NCBI GenBank assembly: GCA_039972875.1 | Contig: JBDWMA010000021.1 | Span: forward strand, 1-64,000 | DNA length: 64,000 bases | Direction: 5' to 3' | From: Pseudoruegeria sp039972875 | Lineage (GTDB): Bacteria > Pseudomonadota > Alphaproteobacteria > Rhodobacterales > Rhodobacteraceae | Part shown: piece by piece, positions 44,265 to 53,200 of the stretch | How positions within the stretch are numbered: the first letter of the stretch is position 1 | How the letters are laid out: each line of letters begins with the position of its first letter | Notes under the pieces: generated by a model | The model's input: only the letters and a program-made list of their open reading frames with translations | Database searches by the model: none | What the model was told of the DNA's origin: nothing | Program-made: the position numbers and the translations under genes

Positions 44265-45206
44265 ATGACCGATTCAAACGCTCAACCGTCACCAATACCC
44301 AAGGTCGTTGATCTTGCCGCGTCTTTCCAAGAAAGCGGTGTTGGGGATGTGTTGGCCGAACTGGACGATGCAATGATTGGCCTAACGCCTGTTAAGCAAC
44401 GCATCAAAGAAACCGCCGCCTTGCTTTTGGTGGATAAGGCGCGCCGGCAGATGGGTTTGGCGACGGAAACACCAACCTTACATATGAGCTTTACCGGTAA
44501 TCCGGGCACTGGGAAAACCACAGTCGCCCTGAAGATGGCAGCCCTTTTGCACCGGCTCGGATATGTGCGCAAAGGTCATTTAGTGACCGTGACACGGGAT
44601 GACCTTGTTGGCCAATATATCGGGCATACTGCTCCGAAAACCAAAGACGTGTTGAAAAAGGCGATGGGGGGCGTTTTGTTTATTGATGAAGCTTACTACC
44701 TGTATCGACCCGAAAATGAACGAGACTATGGTCAAGAAGCAATTGAGATCCTTCTGCAAGTGATGGAAAACAACCGCGACGATCTGGTTGTAATTCTGGC
44801 GGGATACGGTGACCGGATGGATCGGTTCTTTGAATCTAATCCCGGATTTCGCTCGCGCGTAGCCCATCACATCGAATTCCCAGACTACGCGGATGATGAA
44901 CTCTTGAGTATTTCAGAAATAATGCTCCGCGAACAAAATTATATCTTTGACAATGGCGCCCGAACAGCAATGGCGGAATATGTTTCTAAACGTCGCCACC
45001 AACGCCATTTTGCCAATGCTCGCTCTATCCGTAATGCATTGGATCGGGCGCGGTTGCGTCAGGCCAATCGCTTATTTCAAGAGGCAAAAGGCCCGGTGGA
45101 CGCAACAACATTGTCAACAATAACCGAAGCTGACTTACGGGTCAGTCGCGTTTTTGAGGGTGGTTTGGATCAAGATCGAACCGCGCAAAAAGAGGCTGCA
45201 GAATGA
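44265..45206 (+). CDS. cbbX: RuBisCO activase of red-type enzymes
   Basis: A 313-residue AAA+ protein with Walker A GNPGTGKTT, Walker B GVLFIDEAYYLY and sensor/arginine-finger region NPGFRSRV. CbbX remodels red-type RuBisCO to remove inhibitory sugar phosphates by pulling on the large-subunit C-terminus; RuBP acts as an effector, as established for the family. I chose the ATG at 44265 over the ATG at 44223, which overlaps the hairpin. It overlaps tpi by 4 bp. Confidence 0.96.
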   Translation: MTDSNAQPSPIPKVVDLAASFQESGVGDVLAELDDAMIGLTPVKQRIKETAALLLVDKARRQMGLATETPTLHMSFTGNPGTGKTTVALKMAALLHRLGYVRKGHLVTVTRDDLVGQYIGHTAPKTKDVLKKAMGGVLFIDEAYYLYRPENERDYGQEAIEILLQVMENNRDDLVVILAGYGDRMDRFFESNPGFRSRVAHHIEFPDYADDELLSISEIMLREQNYIFDNGARTAMAEYVSKRRHQRHFANARSIRNALDRARLRQANRLFQEAKGPVDATTLSTITEADLRVSRVFEGGLDQDRTAQKEAAE

Positions 45207-45958
45207 CCCATCGCATTAAAATTGCCGCAGGCAATTGGAAGATGAACGGAAAACGCTCTGACCTTGTTGGTGTTGCAAAAATTGAAGTTGAGGCACAATT
45301 TAACCCGGAGATTCAAACCGTGTTGTGCCTGCCATCAACCTTATTGGACCGCGCTCGAAATCTAAAAATGAATACAGGTGGTCAAGATTGTCATGTGGCA
45401 TCATCCGGTGCGCATACCGGTGACATCTCTGCAGATATGCTTGCAGATGCTGGTGCCAGTTTTGTAATTTTGGGACATTCTGAACGCAGAACTGATTACA
45501 AAGAAGCCGACGCAACGATACACGACAAGGTTATTGCGGCTTGGAAGGCCGGTTTGACCGTGATCCTTTGTATTGGCGAAACTCGTTCTGATTATGAGGC
45601 CAAACAGACACTGAACGTGTTGAGGAGGCAATTGACCCATTCGTTGCCCAAAGGAGCAAACACAAGGAATACAGTTATTGCCTATGAACCCATTTGGGCC
45701 ATTGGTACTGGACGAACCCCAACCCATGAAGAGATCCAGCACACACATGGTGAAATTCGGAATATCCTTGGGGCTCATTTTACCCAAGGGCGGTCGTTTT
45801 CGATCCTATACGGTGGGTCCGTGTCGCCGCAAAATGCCAAACAGATTTTTCGACTAAATGATGTCGATGGCGGGCTTATCGGTGGGGCTTCTTTGGATGC
45901 AGAAGCGTTCTCTCAGATTATTCGGGATTTGACTGCATCGGTCGGAGAGCTAGCATGA
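45203..45958 (+). CDS. tpiA: triosephosphate isomerase
   Basis: A 251-residue TIM-barrel isomerase with GNWKMNG (substrate-binding Asn/Lys), catalytic His in LGHSERR, catalytic Glu in AYEPIWAIGTG and the phosphate loop YGGSVSPQN. It equilibrates glyceraldehyde-3-phosphate and DHAP for aldolase. Presence inside a cbb operon is less common than for the other enzymes. Four-base overlaps with cbbX and rpe couple its translation. Confidence 0.96.
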   Translation: MTHRIKIAAGNWKMNGKRSDLVGVAKIEVEAQFNPEIQTVLCLPSTLLDRARNLKMNTGGQDCHVASSGAHTGDISADMLADAGASFVILGHSERRTDYKEADATIHDKVIAAWKAGLTVILCIGETRSDYEAKQTLNVLRRQLTHSLPKGANTRNTVIAYEPIWAIGTGRTPTHEEIQHTHGEIRNILGAHFTQGRSFSILYGGSVSPQNAKQIFRLNDVDGGLIGGASLDAEAFSQIIRDLTASVGELA

Positions 45959-46638
45959 GTATTAATCGCAACATAAAGATAGCCCCTTCAATCCTTAGCG
46001 CAGATTTTTCTGACTTTGGACGCGAGATACAAGCGATAGAGGCTCAAGGTGCAGATTGGGTGCATGTGGATGTTATGGATGGGCATTTTGTGCCGAACCT
46101 GACGTTTGGGCCCCCGGCGGTAAAAGCGTTTCGATCGCACGTGAAAACGATCATGGATGTGCATTTGATGATTGCGCCTGTTGATCCTTACATTGATGCT
46201 TATGCGGATGCGGGGGCGGATATCCTGACCGCGCATGTAGAGGCTTGCCCACATATACACCGAACCCTGCAAGCGATCCGGGCCGCCGGGATGAAAGCTG
46301 GGGTTGCCCTTAACCCCGGAACACCCGTTGAAGCGGTTGCCCATCTCTTGGATCTAATCGATCTTGTCTGTGTGATGACTGTGAATCCTGGTTTTGGCGG
46401 GCAAAGCTTTATCGATATGACAGATAAAGTACGCAGCTTACGGCGAATGATTGGGGATCGAGCCGTTCACATTGAAATCGATGGTGGAGTAGACCCCATG
46501 ACTGCGGGAAAATTGGCCAAGGCGGGGGCAGATGTTCTGGTTGCGGGATCCGCTGTTTTTCGCGGTGGGAGTGTCGACACTCCTGAAGTGTACGGAACTA
46601 ATATGCAGGCCATTCGGCATGCAGCAGAAAAAGGGTAA
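45955..46638 (+). CDS. rpe: ribulose-phosphate 3-epimerase
   Basis: A 227-residue TIM-barrel epimerase with APSILSADFSDFG, the metal site HVDVMDGHFVPNLTFGP, LMIAPVDPYI, the second metal site MTVNPGFGGQSF and the IDGGV end. It converts xylulose-5-phosphate to ribulose-5-phosphate, the PRK substrate. Its stop overlaps the gph start (TAATG). Confidence 0.96.
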   Translation: MSINRNIKIAPSILSADFSDFGREIQAIEAQGADWVHVDVMDGHFVPNLTFGPPAVKAFRSHVKTIMDVHLMIAPVDPYIDAYADAGADILTAHVEACPHIHRTLQAIRAAGMKAGVALNPGTPVEAVAHLLDLIDLVCVMTVNPGFGGQSFIDMTDKVRSLRRMIGDRAVHIEIDGGVDPMTAGKLAKAGADVLVAGSAVFRGGSVDTPEVYGTNMQAIRHAAEKG

Positions 46639-47297
46639 TGGTTATGGCGTGTATCGTATTTGATCTAGATGGGACTTTGATCGATAGCGCCCCAGACATC
46701 AATGGCATTGCCAATAGGCTTTTACTGGCCAATGGATATGCAGAAATTTCGCTGCTTCAAACGAGAGATTTCATAGGGAATGGGGCCGGGGTTTTTGTGC
46801 AAAAAATGTGTGATGCGCGCGGCATACCCTTTGAACGTTATGATGAGCTTTTGGCGCAGTTCATTGCTGCGTATGACGATGCGGTCCATTTAACAACGCC
46901 CTATCCCGGTGTGGTTGAAGCCCTGATAGAACTCCGCGGCGCAGGGCATAAACTGGGGGTTTGTACGAATAAGCCCATCAAGCCTACAAGAGCGGTGTTA
47001 AATCACCTAAATTTGGCCCGATTTTTCGATACAGTTTGGGGCGGAGACAGTCTTTCGGTTCATAAACCTGACCCTGCACCGCTTAATGCTGCCTTTGAAA
47101 GGTTAGGGGGGCAAAACGAGTTGTTCGTTGGGGATAGCGATGTGGATGCGGATACGGCTTTAGCTGCGAATGTACCGTTTTTTCTGTTTTCTAAGGGATA
47201 TAGAAAATCACCGGTTGAGCAAATTCCGCACACTGTGTCATTTTCAGATTTTACAACTTTACCTCGATCAATCAACCGCGTGTTGGATACGGTATGA
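46638..47297 (+). CDS. gph: phosphoglycolate phosphatase
   Basis: A 219-residue HAD hydrolase (CbbZ type). HAD motifs are FDLDGTLIDSAPDI (nucleophile D), CTNKP with K further on, and FVGDSDVDADTALAANV. It removes phosphate from 2-phosphoglycolate, the product of RuBisCO oxygenation. The ATG at 46638 overlaps the rpe stop. Coupled to cbbY by a 4-bp overlap. The specific substrate rests on context, since HAD sequences alone are ambiguous. Confidence 0.9.
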   Translation: MVMACIVFDLDGTLIDSAPDINGIANRLLLANGYAEISLLQTRDFIGNGAGVFVQKMCDARGIPFERYDELLAQFIAAYDDAVHLTTPYPGVVEALIELRGAGHKLGVCTNKPIKPTRAVLNHLNLARFFDTVWGGDSLSVHKPDPAPLNAAFERLGGQNELFVGDSDVDADTALAANVPFFLFSKGYRKSPVEQIPHTVSFSDFTTLPRSINRVLDTV

Positions 47298-48001
47298 CAC
47301 AGATTCGGGCCCTAGTTTTTGATGTGGACGGAACGCTTGCCGAAACCGAAGAGGTCCACCGTGATGCCTTTAATCGCGCATTCCATGAGGCCGGGTTGGG
47401 CTGGCATTGGTCTATCAAAGATTACAGGTCATTGTTAGAAACCACTGGCGGCAAAGAACGTATGATCCGGTACCGTGACAGCATTGGGGCAACAGCTCCA
47501 ACCAACGATACCATTGCCGAGCTGCATTTTCGAAAAACCCAAATCTATTCGGAAACTGTCTTAGGTGGTCAATTACCGTTACGGGACGGCGTCGCCGAAT
47601 TGATCGAATTTGCCCGCGAACTGGGTCTGAAAATCGCAGTGGCGACCACAACAAATCGATCTAACGTCGAGGCTCTCTGTCAAGCATGCTGGCAATGCTC
47701 TGGTGACGAGGTGTTTGATGAAATCGCTGCCGGAGACGAAGTTGCGCAAAAAAAACCTGCGCCGGATGTTTTCTTGCTGGCGTTGGAGCGGCTTGGGGTG
47801 GCCGCAAGTGAAGCGATCGCATTTGAAGACAGCCTGAACGGTGTTCATTCGGCCCGCCGGTCGCAGCTTGAGGTCGTTGTCACGCCTTCTATGTACACGT
47901 CCCATCAGGATTTTTCAGAGGCGACATGGGTCGTTGAAAACCTCAGACAAGGGACGTTGCCTGTGGACCTAAAAGAGCGGTTGTCGTCGCGCGCGCTCTA
48001 A
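47294..48001 (+). CDS. cbbY: CbbY-type sugar-bisphosphatase
   Basis: A 235-residue HAD protein with FDVDGTLAETEEVHRDAFNRAF (nucleophile and acid Asp), a helical cap containing GGKERMIRY, TTTNRSNVE and FEDSLNGVHSA. CbbY dephosphorylates xylulose-1,5-bisphosphate, a misfire product that blocks RuBisCO, as shown for the family. Its presence with CbbX fits a repair pair. It overlaps gph by 4 bp and is followed by the coxG-like gene after 32 nt. Confidence 0.93.
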   Translation: MTQIRALVFDVDGTLAETEEVHRDAFNRAFHEAGLGWHWSIKDYRSLLETTGGKERMIRYRDSIGATAPTNDTIAELHFRKTQIYSETVLGGQLPLRDGVAELIEFARELGLKIAVATTTNRSNVEALCQACWQCSGDEVFDEIAAGDEVAQKKPAPDVFLLALERLGVAASEAIAFEDSLNGVHSARRSQLEVVVTPSMYTSHQDFSEATWVVENLRQGTLPVDLKERLSSRAL

Positions 48002-48033
48002 GTTTTTTCATTTGCTACCAAAAAGGAACCAAA

Positions 48034-48486
48034 ATGGAACTTTCTGACGAGATTATCATCAATGCACCACCTGCTGTTGTTTATGCTGCGCTGAATGACC
48101 CAGATATTCTAAAGCAATGCATTCCGGGATGTGAAGAATTGATCAAACATTCAGATTCTGAACTTGAGGCAAAAGTTGTTCTGAAGGTTGGACCTGTAAA
48201 GGCGCGATTTGCTGGCAACGTACGGCTTGATACCGCTGGGGCACCTGATGCGTTTTCCCTGTCTGGGCAAGGCAATGGCGGGGCGGCTGGGCATGCAAAA
48301 GGAGGAGCTGACGTCACTTTGGTGGCCGAAGGAGACACGACGGTTCTCCGGTATGTTGCGAAAGCGGATATTGGTGGAAAGCTTGCCCAATTGGGGAGCA
48401 GGTTGATCCAGAGCACAGCCAAAAAACTTGCGGGTAAGTTTTTCAAATCCTTTGCCAAAGTTGTTAATGAAATGCCCGTAGCATAA
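48034..48486 (+). CDS. CoxG-like SRPBCC-family protein
   Basis: A 150-residue SRPBCC-fold protein resembling CoxG of carbon monoxide dehydrogenase clusters: ELSDEIIINAPPAVVYAALNDPDILKQCIPGCEEL, then VKVGPVKARFAGNVRL-type sheet and an amphipathic C-terminus (TAKKLAGKFFKSFAKVV) that may bind membrane or quinone. CoxG serves CO dehydrogenase. Here no coxMSL genes are in the window; the gene is the last of the cbb operon with an AAGGAACC RBS. It may service a CO or other molybdenum hydroxylase elsewhere, or be a small ligand-binding protein with a new role beside RuBisCO. Confidence 0.82.
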   Translation: MELSDEIIINAPPAVVYAALNDPDILKQCIPGCEELIKHSDSELEAKVVLKVGPVKARFAGNVRLDTAGAPDAFSLSGQGNGGAAGHAKGGADVTLVAEGDTTVLRYVAKADIGGKLAQLGSRLIQSTAKKLAGKFFKSFAKVVNEMPVA

Positions 48487-48494
48487 TGCCATCA

Positions 48495-48526
48495 GAGAGG
48501 CCGTGAAGGTAATTTCTCGGCCTCTC
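48495..48526 (+). terminator. 3' stem-loop of the cbb operon
   Basis: Perfect 9-bp arms GAGAGGCCG and CGGCCTCTC with a 14-nt loop, 9 nt after the coxG-like stop. No T-run follows, so it may be Rho-assisted. Confidence 0.65.
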
Positions 48527-48900
48527 ACAGCGGTTTGGAAACCCAAAACACCAGCGTGGAACACAAAATCTGTCCATAGGAATTGCGCCTACTTTAATGG
48601 ATCACTGTCGCGTTTTGATTGACAGAGATGTGTAGTCTATTGATTTTTATCGCTTGTGTGTGCCGGGGAACGCGAACTGATGTAATTTTCATCGACGTCT
48701 TTGTGTCGTCGGCAAGATAAAAAACACGCATACCCGCAGCCAGTCAGACGGTTGAAATTGTGCGTGGCGCTCCCCTGATTTTTCTAGAATTTCTTTCAAA
48801 TTGCCAAATACGGGTTCGTGATTTCAATTGTGATAAGATGAACTTTATTATCTCTGCTTAAGTAGGGACTACGAATATGCCGACAATGTAGGGACAAAAT
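48527..48900. other. intergenic region, no supported gene
   Basis: About 370 nt between the cbb operon end and the antiporter. No ORF with support was seen. The region is AT-rich from about 48780 onward and should hold the antiporter promoter. No operator stands out. Confidence 0.5.
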
Positions 48901-50136
48901 GTGGCGGGAATCCTAGTACTTTGTATGTTGGGCGCATCTTTTGCGATGGTCGCTCATCGACTATCGTCTACTATTGTGACCGCACCGATGGTCTTTATTG
49001 CCGCTGGGGCGTTGGTTTCAACGGTGGGGTTGATCGATCCTGTAGCGAGTGAACATGACCTTCATCTGGTTGCAGAAATTGCGCTGGTGATTTTGTTGTT
49101 TCTGGACGCAGCGCAGATTGATATGGCGGCTTTGCGGAAACGAAATGTGTGGCCCAGGCGGATGTTGTTGATTGGGCTGCCCGTGTCAGTGGTCTTGGGG
49201 ACAGTTGCCGGTAGCTTCCTTTTTCCGGCGTTGTCTATAACCGCGATTGCTCTTATTGCCGCGATCCTTGCACCAACCGATGCTGCTTTGGGGCAGGCGG
49301 TTGTGACAAATGAAAGCGTACCTGTGCGTCCAAGGCGTGCGTTGATTGTAGAGAGTGGGCTAAACGATGGGCTTGCATTGCCCATCATCCTTTTGTTTGC
49401 CGCTATGACCGCGTCAACGGAATCCCAAGACGGGATTGAATGGTTGATATTTGGGGCAAAACAGCTCCTTTTAGGGCCGTTGGTTGGCATTGCCGCCGGG
49501 GCGATTGGCGGGTGGGCTTTGCTCAAGGCACAGGCTGCTCATTCGACAGATGCGATTTATGAAGGTGTTGGCACCTTGGCCTTGGCCGGGAGCGCCTATT
49601 TGAGTGCGGTGCTGATTGGCGGCAATGGGTTTATTGCTGCTTTTGTTGCAGGTCTGACCTTCGGTGCAATTGTCAAAGGGGCCTGTCGGTTCGTGTTTGA
49701 TTTCCCGGAGAGTGAAGGGCAACTGCTGACGTGGGCTGCATTTTTTCTGCTTGGGGCGGCATTGGTGCCTGAGGCAATCGCCCATTTAACGCTGCCAATG
49801 CTTTGCCTGATCCTGATAAGCCTATTTTTGCTAAGACCGCTGGCCATTTGGATCTCTTTAATCGGAACCGATGCCCAACCGATTACGCGATTGTTTTTTG
49901 GTTGGTTTGGTCCTCGCGGCCTTGCCACAGCACTGTTCGCATTATTGGTTCTGGAACAGCTTCCTCATGCATTGGGCGAAAATGTCTTGCATCTAGCCAT
50001 AAACGCCGTTTGGATTAGTGCTGTTTTACATGGTGTAACAGCCGCCCCCGGCGCGCGGTGGTATGCCCATAAATTATCTCAGAAAGACGTGACTGCCCCT
50101 CCTGGCCAGATTATTCAAGCAAAGGAAAAACAATGA
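48901..50136 (+). CDS. CPA1-type cation/proton antiporter
   Basis: A 411-residue membrane protein with about 11-12 hydrophobic segments. The CPA1/NhaP hallmarks are the AAILAPTDAALGQAVV region and the VESGLNDGLALP helix that contains the ion-site residues. It should exchange sodium or potassium for protons. The start is GTG at 48901 with TAGGGAC upstream; an ATG two nt earlier is out of frame. The stop overlaps the next gene by 4 bp (ATGA), so antiporter and Rieske-GltS protein are made together. Confidence 0.9.
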   Translation: MAGILVLCMLGASFAMVAHRLSSTIVTAPMVFIAAGALVSTVGLIDPVASEHDLHLVAEIALVILLFLDAAQIDMAALRKRNVWPRRMLLIGLPVSVVLGTVAGSFLFPALSITAIALIAAILAPTDAALGQAVVTNESVPVRPRRALIVESGLNDGLALPIILLFAAMTASTESQDGIEWLIFGAKQLLLGPLVGIAAGAIGGWALLKAQAAHSTDAIYEGVGTLALAGSAYLSAVLIGGNGFIAAFVAGLTFGAIVKGACRFVFDFPESEGQLLTWAAFFLLGAALVPEAIAHLTLPMLCLILISLFLLRPLAIWISLIGTDAQPITRLFFGWFGPRGLATALFALLVLEQLPHALGENVLHLAINAVWISAVLHGVTAAPGARWYAHKLSQKDVTAPPGQIIQAKEKQ

Positions 50137-51743
50137 ACAAAACCTCAATCTACAAACTAAGCGACCTTGCGGACCGAAAACCGGAATATGCAATTGTAGG
50201 AGAGGTCGACCTTGTTGTTGTCCGATTTGACGATGACGTGTCTGTCTTTTACGGGCGCTGTCTGCATCGCGGGGCCTTGATGTCTGATGGCCATGTGCGT
50301 GGAAATGATCTGATTTGCGGTGTTCATAATTGGGATTACCGATTGGACAGTGGCGTTTCCGCATATGCCAACGATGAAAAACTTCCGAAATTTACGTCCT
50401 GGATCGACGGGGACGATATATGCGTCGATGCAGATGAGATCAACGAATGGGGCTTTGCTAACCCGCAACCGTATAATCGTAAATCCTATCTTGGCCTTTA
50501 TGCGGACCCGAGCCATGGCGTCGACGAAGAGCCCTATAATGGCTTGATCCAGCGGTACGCAAAATCTGGTTTGAAAAATACTGGGCATCACGGTGCAGTT
50601 GAATCCATGGGGGTGCCCCGCAATGAGCTGCCGGATTGGGACGACATTCAGCTTTTGACAGCACAACTTCATAAACCGCCTTTGTTGGACGAGGATGCGG
50701 TTGGGACTGAGGTTGTCATTGGGCCAAATGCAAAAAAACCGCTAAAGCTGAAAATCCCGTTGTTTGTATCTGACATGAGCTTTGGTGCTTTATCAGAATC
50801 TGCCAAAGTTGCTTTGGCGCGTGGCGCAGAAATGGCAGGGACCGGAATTTGTTCCGGTGAAGGTGGGATGCTGCCAGAAGAACAGGCCGAAAACAGTCGG
50901 TATTTTTACGAACTTGCGTCCGGGCGTTTTGGGTTTAGTTGGGACAAGCTCGATAAAGTGCAGGCATTCCATTTTAAAGGGGGACAAGGGGCCAAAACAG
51001 GGACCGGAGGGCATTTGCCGGGGAACAAAGTACAGGGCAAAATTGCTCAGGTGCGTGAGTTGGCCCCCGGTACATCTGCGATCTCTCCTCCACGGTTTCC
51101 GGACTGGACAGAAGTCAGCCAGATCAAAGCCTTTGCAGATGAAGTCCGCAAGCGTACAGGCGGTATTCCCATTGGTTATAAACTCTCTGCTCAACATATC
51201 GAAAAGGATATTGATGCCGCCCTTGAGGTTGGCGTTGATTATGTGATCTTAGATGGCCGGGGTGGGGGTACGGGTGCTGCGCCTATAATCTTCCGTGACA
51301 ATATTTCGGTGCCCACCATTCCGGCATTGGCCCGTGCGCGCCGTCATTTGGATGCGTTGGGGCGGGGGGATGTAACTCTTGTTATCACCGGTGGCTTGCG
51401 CAAGCCGGCTGATTTTATCAAGGCTTTAGCGTTGGGCGCTGATGCGATTGCTATTTCAAATTCCGCTATGCAGGCCATTGGGTGTCTTGCGATGCGTGCC
51501 TGTCATACCAACAATTGTCCGGTCGGGATCGCGACCCAAAAACCTCATTTGGTAAATCGACTTGTCGCTGAGAAATCGGCCCTGCAGTTAGCGAATTTTT
51601 TCAACGCGAGCGTTGAGTTGATGCAGGTTATGGCACGCGCTTGTGGGCATGATCACCTGTCGAAGTTCAACTCAGATGATCTGACAACTTGGAAAAAAGA
51701 CATGGCCGCAATTTCCGGCGTGTCTTTTGGCGGTGTTGCCTGA
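50133..51743 (+). CDS. Rieske-glutamate synthase-like FMN fusion protein
   Basis: A 536-residue fusion. Residues about 1-105 form a Rieske [2Fe-2S] domain with C43-x-H45 and C62-x-x-H65. From about 150 onward the protein resembles the central FMN/3Fe-4S part of the glutamate synthase large subunit: FVSDMSFGALSESAKVALARGAE, GEGGMLPEEQ, GGQGAKTGTGGHLPGNKV, DGRGGGTGAAP and the cysteine cluster IGCLAMRACHTNNCPVGIATQ. The glutaminase (NTN) domain is absent, so ammonia or another donor would be needed. The protein should be a soluble cytoplasmic oxidoreductase with Rieske, FMN and 3Fe-4S centres. Coupling to an antiporter suggests a redox or ion-linked role; its substrate is unknown. Confidence 0.85.
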   Translation: MNKTSIYKLSDLADRKPEYAIVGEVDLVVVRFDDDVSVFYGRCLHRGALMSDGHVRGNDLICGVHNWDYRLDSGVSAYANDEKLPKFTSWIDGDDICVDADEINEWGFANPQPYNRKSYLGLYADPSHGVDEEPYNGLIQRYAKSGLKNTGHHGAVESMGVPRNELPDWDDIQLLTAQLHKPPLLDEDAVGTEVVIGPNAKKPLKLKIPLFVSDMSFGALSESAKVALARGAEMAGTGICSGEGGMLPEEQAENSRYFYELASGRFGFSWDKLDKVQAFHFKGGQGAKTGTGGHLPGNKVQGKIAQVRELAPGTSAISPPRFPDWTEVSQIKAFADEVRKRTGGIPIGYKLSAQHIEKDIDAALEVGVDYVILDGRGGGTGAAPIIFRDNISVPTIPALARARRHLDALGRGDVTLVITGGLRKPADFIKALALGADAIAISNSAMQAIGCLAMRACHTNNCPVGIATQKPHLVNRLVAEKSALQLANFFNASVELMQVMARACGHDHLSKFNSDDLTTWKKDMAAISGVSFGGVA

Positions 51744-51750
51744 ATGTCTT

Positions 51751-51778
51751 GAAGGCAGGCGACGTCTGCCTTCTTTTT
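51751..51778 (+). terminator. rho-independent terminator
   Basis: Arms GAAGGCAG and CTGCCTTC, loop GCGACGT, then TTTTTCC. A classical terminator for the antiporter/Rieske-GltS pair. Confidence 0.9.
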
Positions 51779-51800
51779 CCATAGTTAAATAGAGGCTGAA

Positions 51801-52448
51801 ATGACGGCTGCTCTGACGTTATTAATCATTCTTGCAGTGTCACTACTTGTGGTGCGGATTGGTGGAACAGCATTGCGATTAACAGGTTTGCCGCAGGATA
51901 CAGCGCGGTTTCAGGCAATTTCAGCGCTGACCGGTACTGGATTTACCACCCGAGAAGCCGAAACTTTGATGCATCATTCTGTGCGACGTCGGGTCTTAGT
52001 GGGGCTGATGTTTGCTAGCCATCTTGGTGTGGTATCTTTGGCCACTACAATCATAATTGCGGTGTCGGCAGCGCAAGAAGGCACGGTGTTTACAACCGTC
52101 ATTTATATGTGCCTTGCTGTTGGGATGATTTGTGCCATAGCCATGAGCCGTCGGTTTGATCGGCTTATGTGCGGCTTTATTGCGGTCATCTTAACGCGGC
52201 TTGGATGGTTTAATGAAGAACAGCATCGGGTCATCGCAGAATTACCCAATGGCAGCCAAATTGCGGAACATACGGCGCATCATCCCTGTGTCGTTGATCC
52301 CAATCAGGTGGGTTTAACGATCCTCAGTCCTACTTTTGGGGCTTTGGATGGTGCGGGATTAGAATTGAATGTTGGTGATCGTATCATGTGTTGTGGATCT
52401 GTTACCGCTCAACTTGAGTTTGCTCACTTATTGAAGGCTACATCGTGA
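51801..52448 (+). CDS. membrane protein with TrkA-C-like cytoplasmic domain
   Basis: A 215-residue protein. The N-terminal half has about three hydrophobic segments (about 4-22, 66-90, 95-115) with the ISALTGTGFTTREAE turn. The C-terminal 80 residues resemble a TrkA-C (RCK_C) ligand-binding domain (LTILSPTFGALDGAGLELNVGDRIMCCG). Such proteins are implicated in potassium-channel or ion-transport control. It overlaps the NnrE gene by 4 bp and follows the terminator, so it forms its own operon. The function is by analogy; membership in the TrkA-C group is probable rather than proven. Confidence 0.72.
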   Translation: MTAALTLLIILAVSLLVVRIGGTALRLTGLPQDTARFQAISALTGTGFTTREAETLMHHSVRRRVLVGLMFASHLGVVSLATTIIIAVSAAQEGTVFTTVIYMCLAVGMICAIAMSRRFDRLMCGFIAVILTRLGWFNEEQHRVIAELPNGSQIAEHTAHHPCVVDPNQVGLTILSPTFGALDGAGLELNVGDRIMCCGSVTAQLEFAHLLKATS

Positions 52449-53191
52449 ATAACGCACATCCTTATCCGTTGATCGGCTCTCTGCCCACAGTCACTACCAC
52501 ACAAATGATCGAAGTCGATCGCCGCATGATGCACGATATAGGCATCAGTTTATTTCAAATGATGGAAAACGCTGGATTGCAATTGGCCACCGTGGCGCGG
52601 GATGTGTTTTTGGATGGGACTGTCAAAGGCAAGCGCGTGGCGGTGTTGGCGGGCACAGGCGGGAACGCGGGCGGGGCTATTGTTGCCGCGCGCAGGTTGG
52701 TAAGTTGGGGGGCGGTTTGTGATATTGGATTTGGGCATGAGGTCGAAGCCTTAGCAGATGTTCCAAAAGCACAGTTTGCGATTCTGAAAAAAATCGCCAC
52801 GATCAATCACATTGAACCGACTGACCTAGGGGATGACTATGATCTTATTCTGGATGGGCTCATCGGATATAGTTTAAGGGGTGATCCACACGGGCGGACC
52901 CGAGATCTAATTGAGGCTGTGAATAAATCTAAGACACCGGCTTTGGCACTGGATGTACCATCAGGATACGATGGGGAGGTTGGCGTGCGACGTGATCCAA
53001 TCTTGCAGGCCAGTTCGACCCTGACGTTAGCATTGCCAAAAACTGGAATGAATGTTCAGGATCGTATCCCCGAGATTGGACGATTGTTTTGCGCTGACAT
53101 AAGCTGCCCCCCTTGTGTTTACCGAGACTTGGGGTTGGCTGCGCCCTATGAAACGCCATTCTCAAATAGCCCAATCGTAGAGTTGCAGTAG
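52445..53191 (+). CDS. NAD(P)H-hydrate epimerase (YjeF N-terminal domain)
   Basis: A 248-residue protein of the YjeF N-terminal fold (MIEVDRRMMHDIGISLFQMMENAG, GKRVAVLAGTGGNAGGAIVAARRL, LILDGLIGYSLRGDPHG, then ALDVPSGYDGEVG). It epimerises damaged NAD(P)HX for repair by a dehydratase. The dehydratase domain, often fused in bacteria (YjeF), is absent here. It overlaps the TrkA-C-like gene by 4 bp. Ends 9 nt from the convergent amidohydrolase gene. Confidence 0.88.
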   Translation: MNNAHPYPLIGSLPTVTTTQMIEVDRRMMHDIGISLFQMMENAGLQLATVARDVFLDGTVKGKRVAVLAGTGGNAGGAIVAARRLVSWGAVCDIGFGHEVEALADVPKAQFAILKKIATINHIEPTDLGDDYDLILDGLIGYSLRGDPHGRTRDLIEAVNKSKTPALALDVPSGYDGEVGVRRDPILQASSTLTLALPKTGMNVQDRIPEIGRLFCADISCPPCVYRDLGLAAPYETPFSNSPIVELQ

Positions 53192-53200
53192 TGGTTGGTG

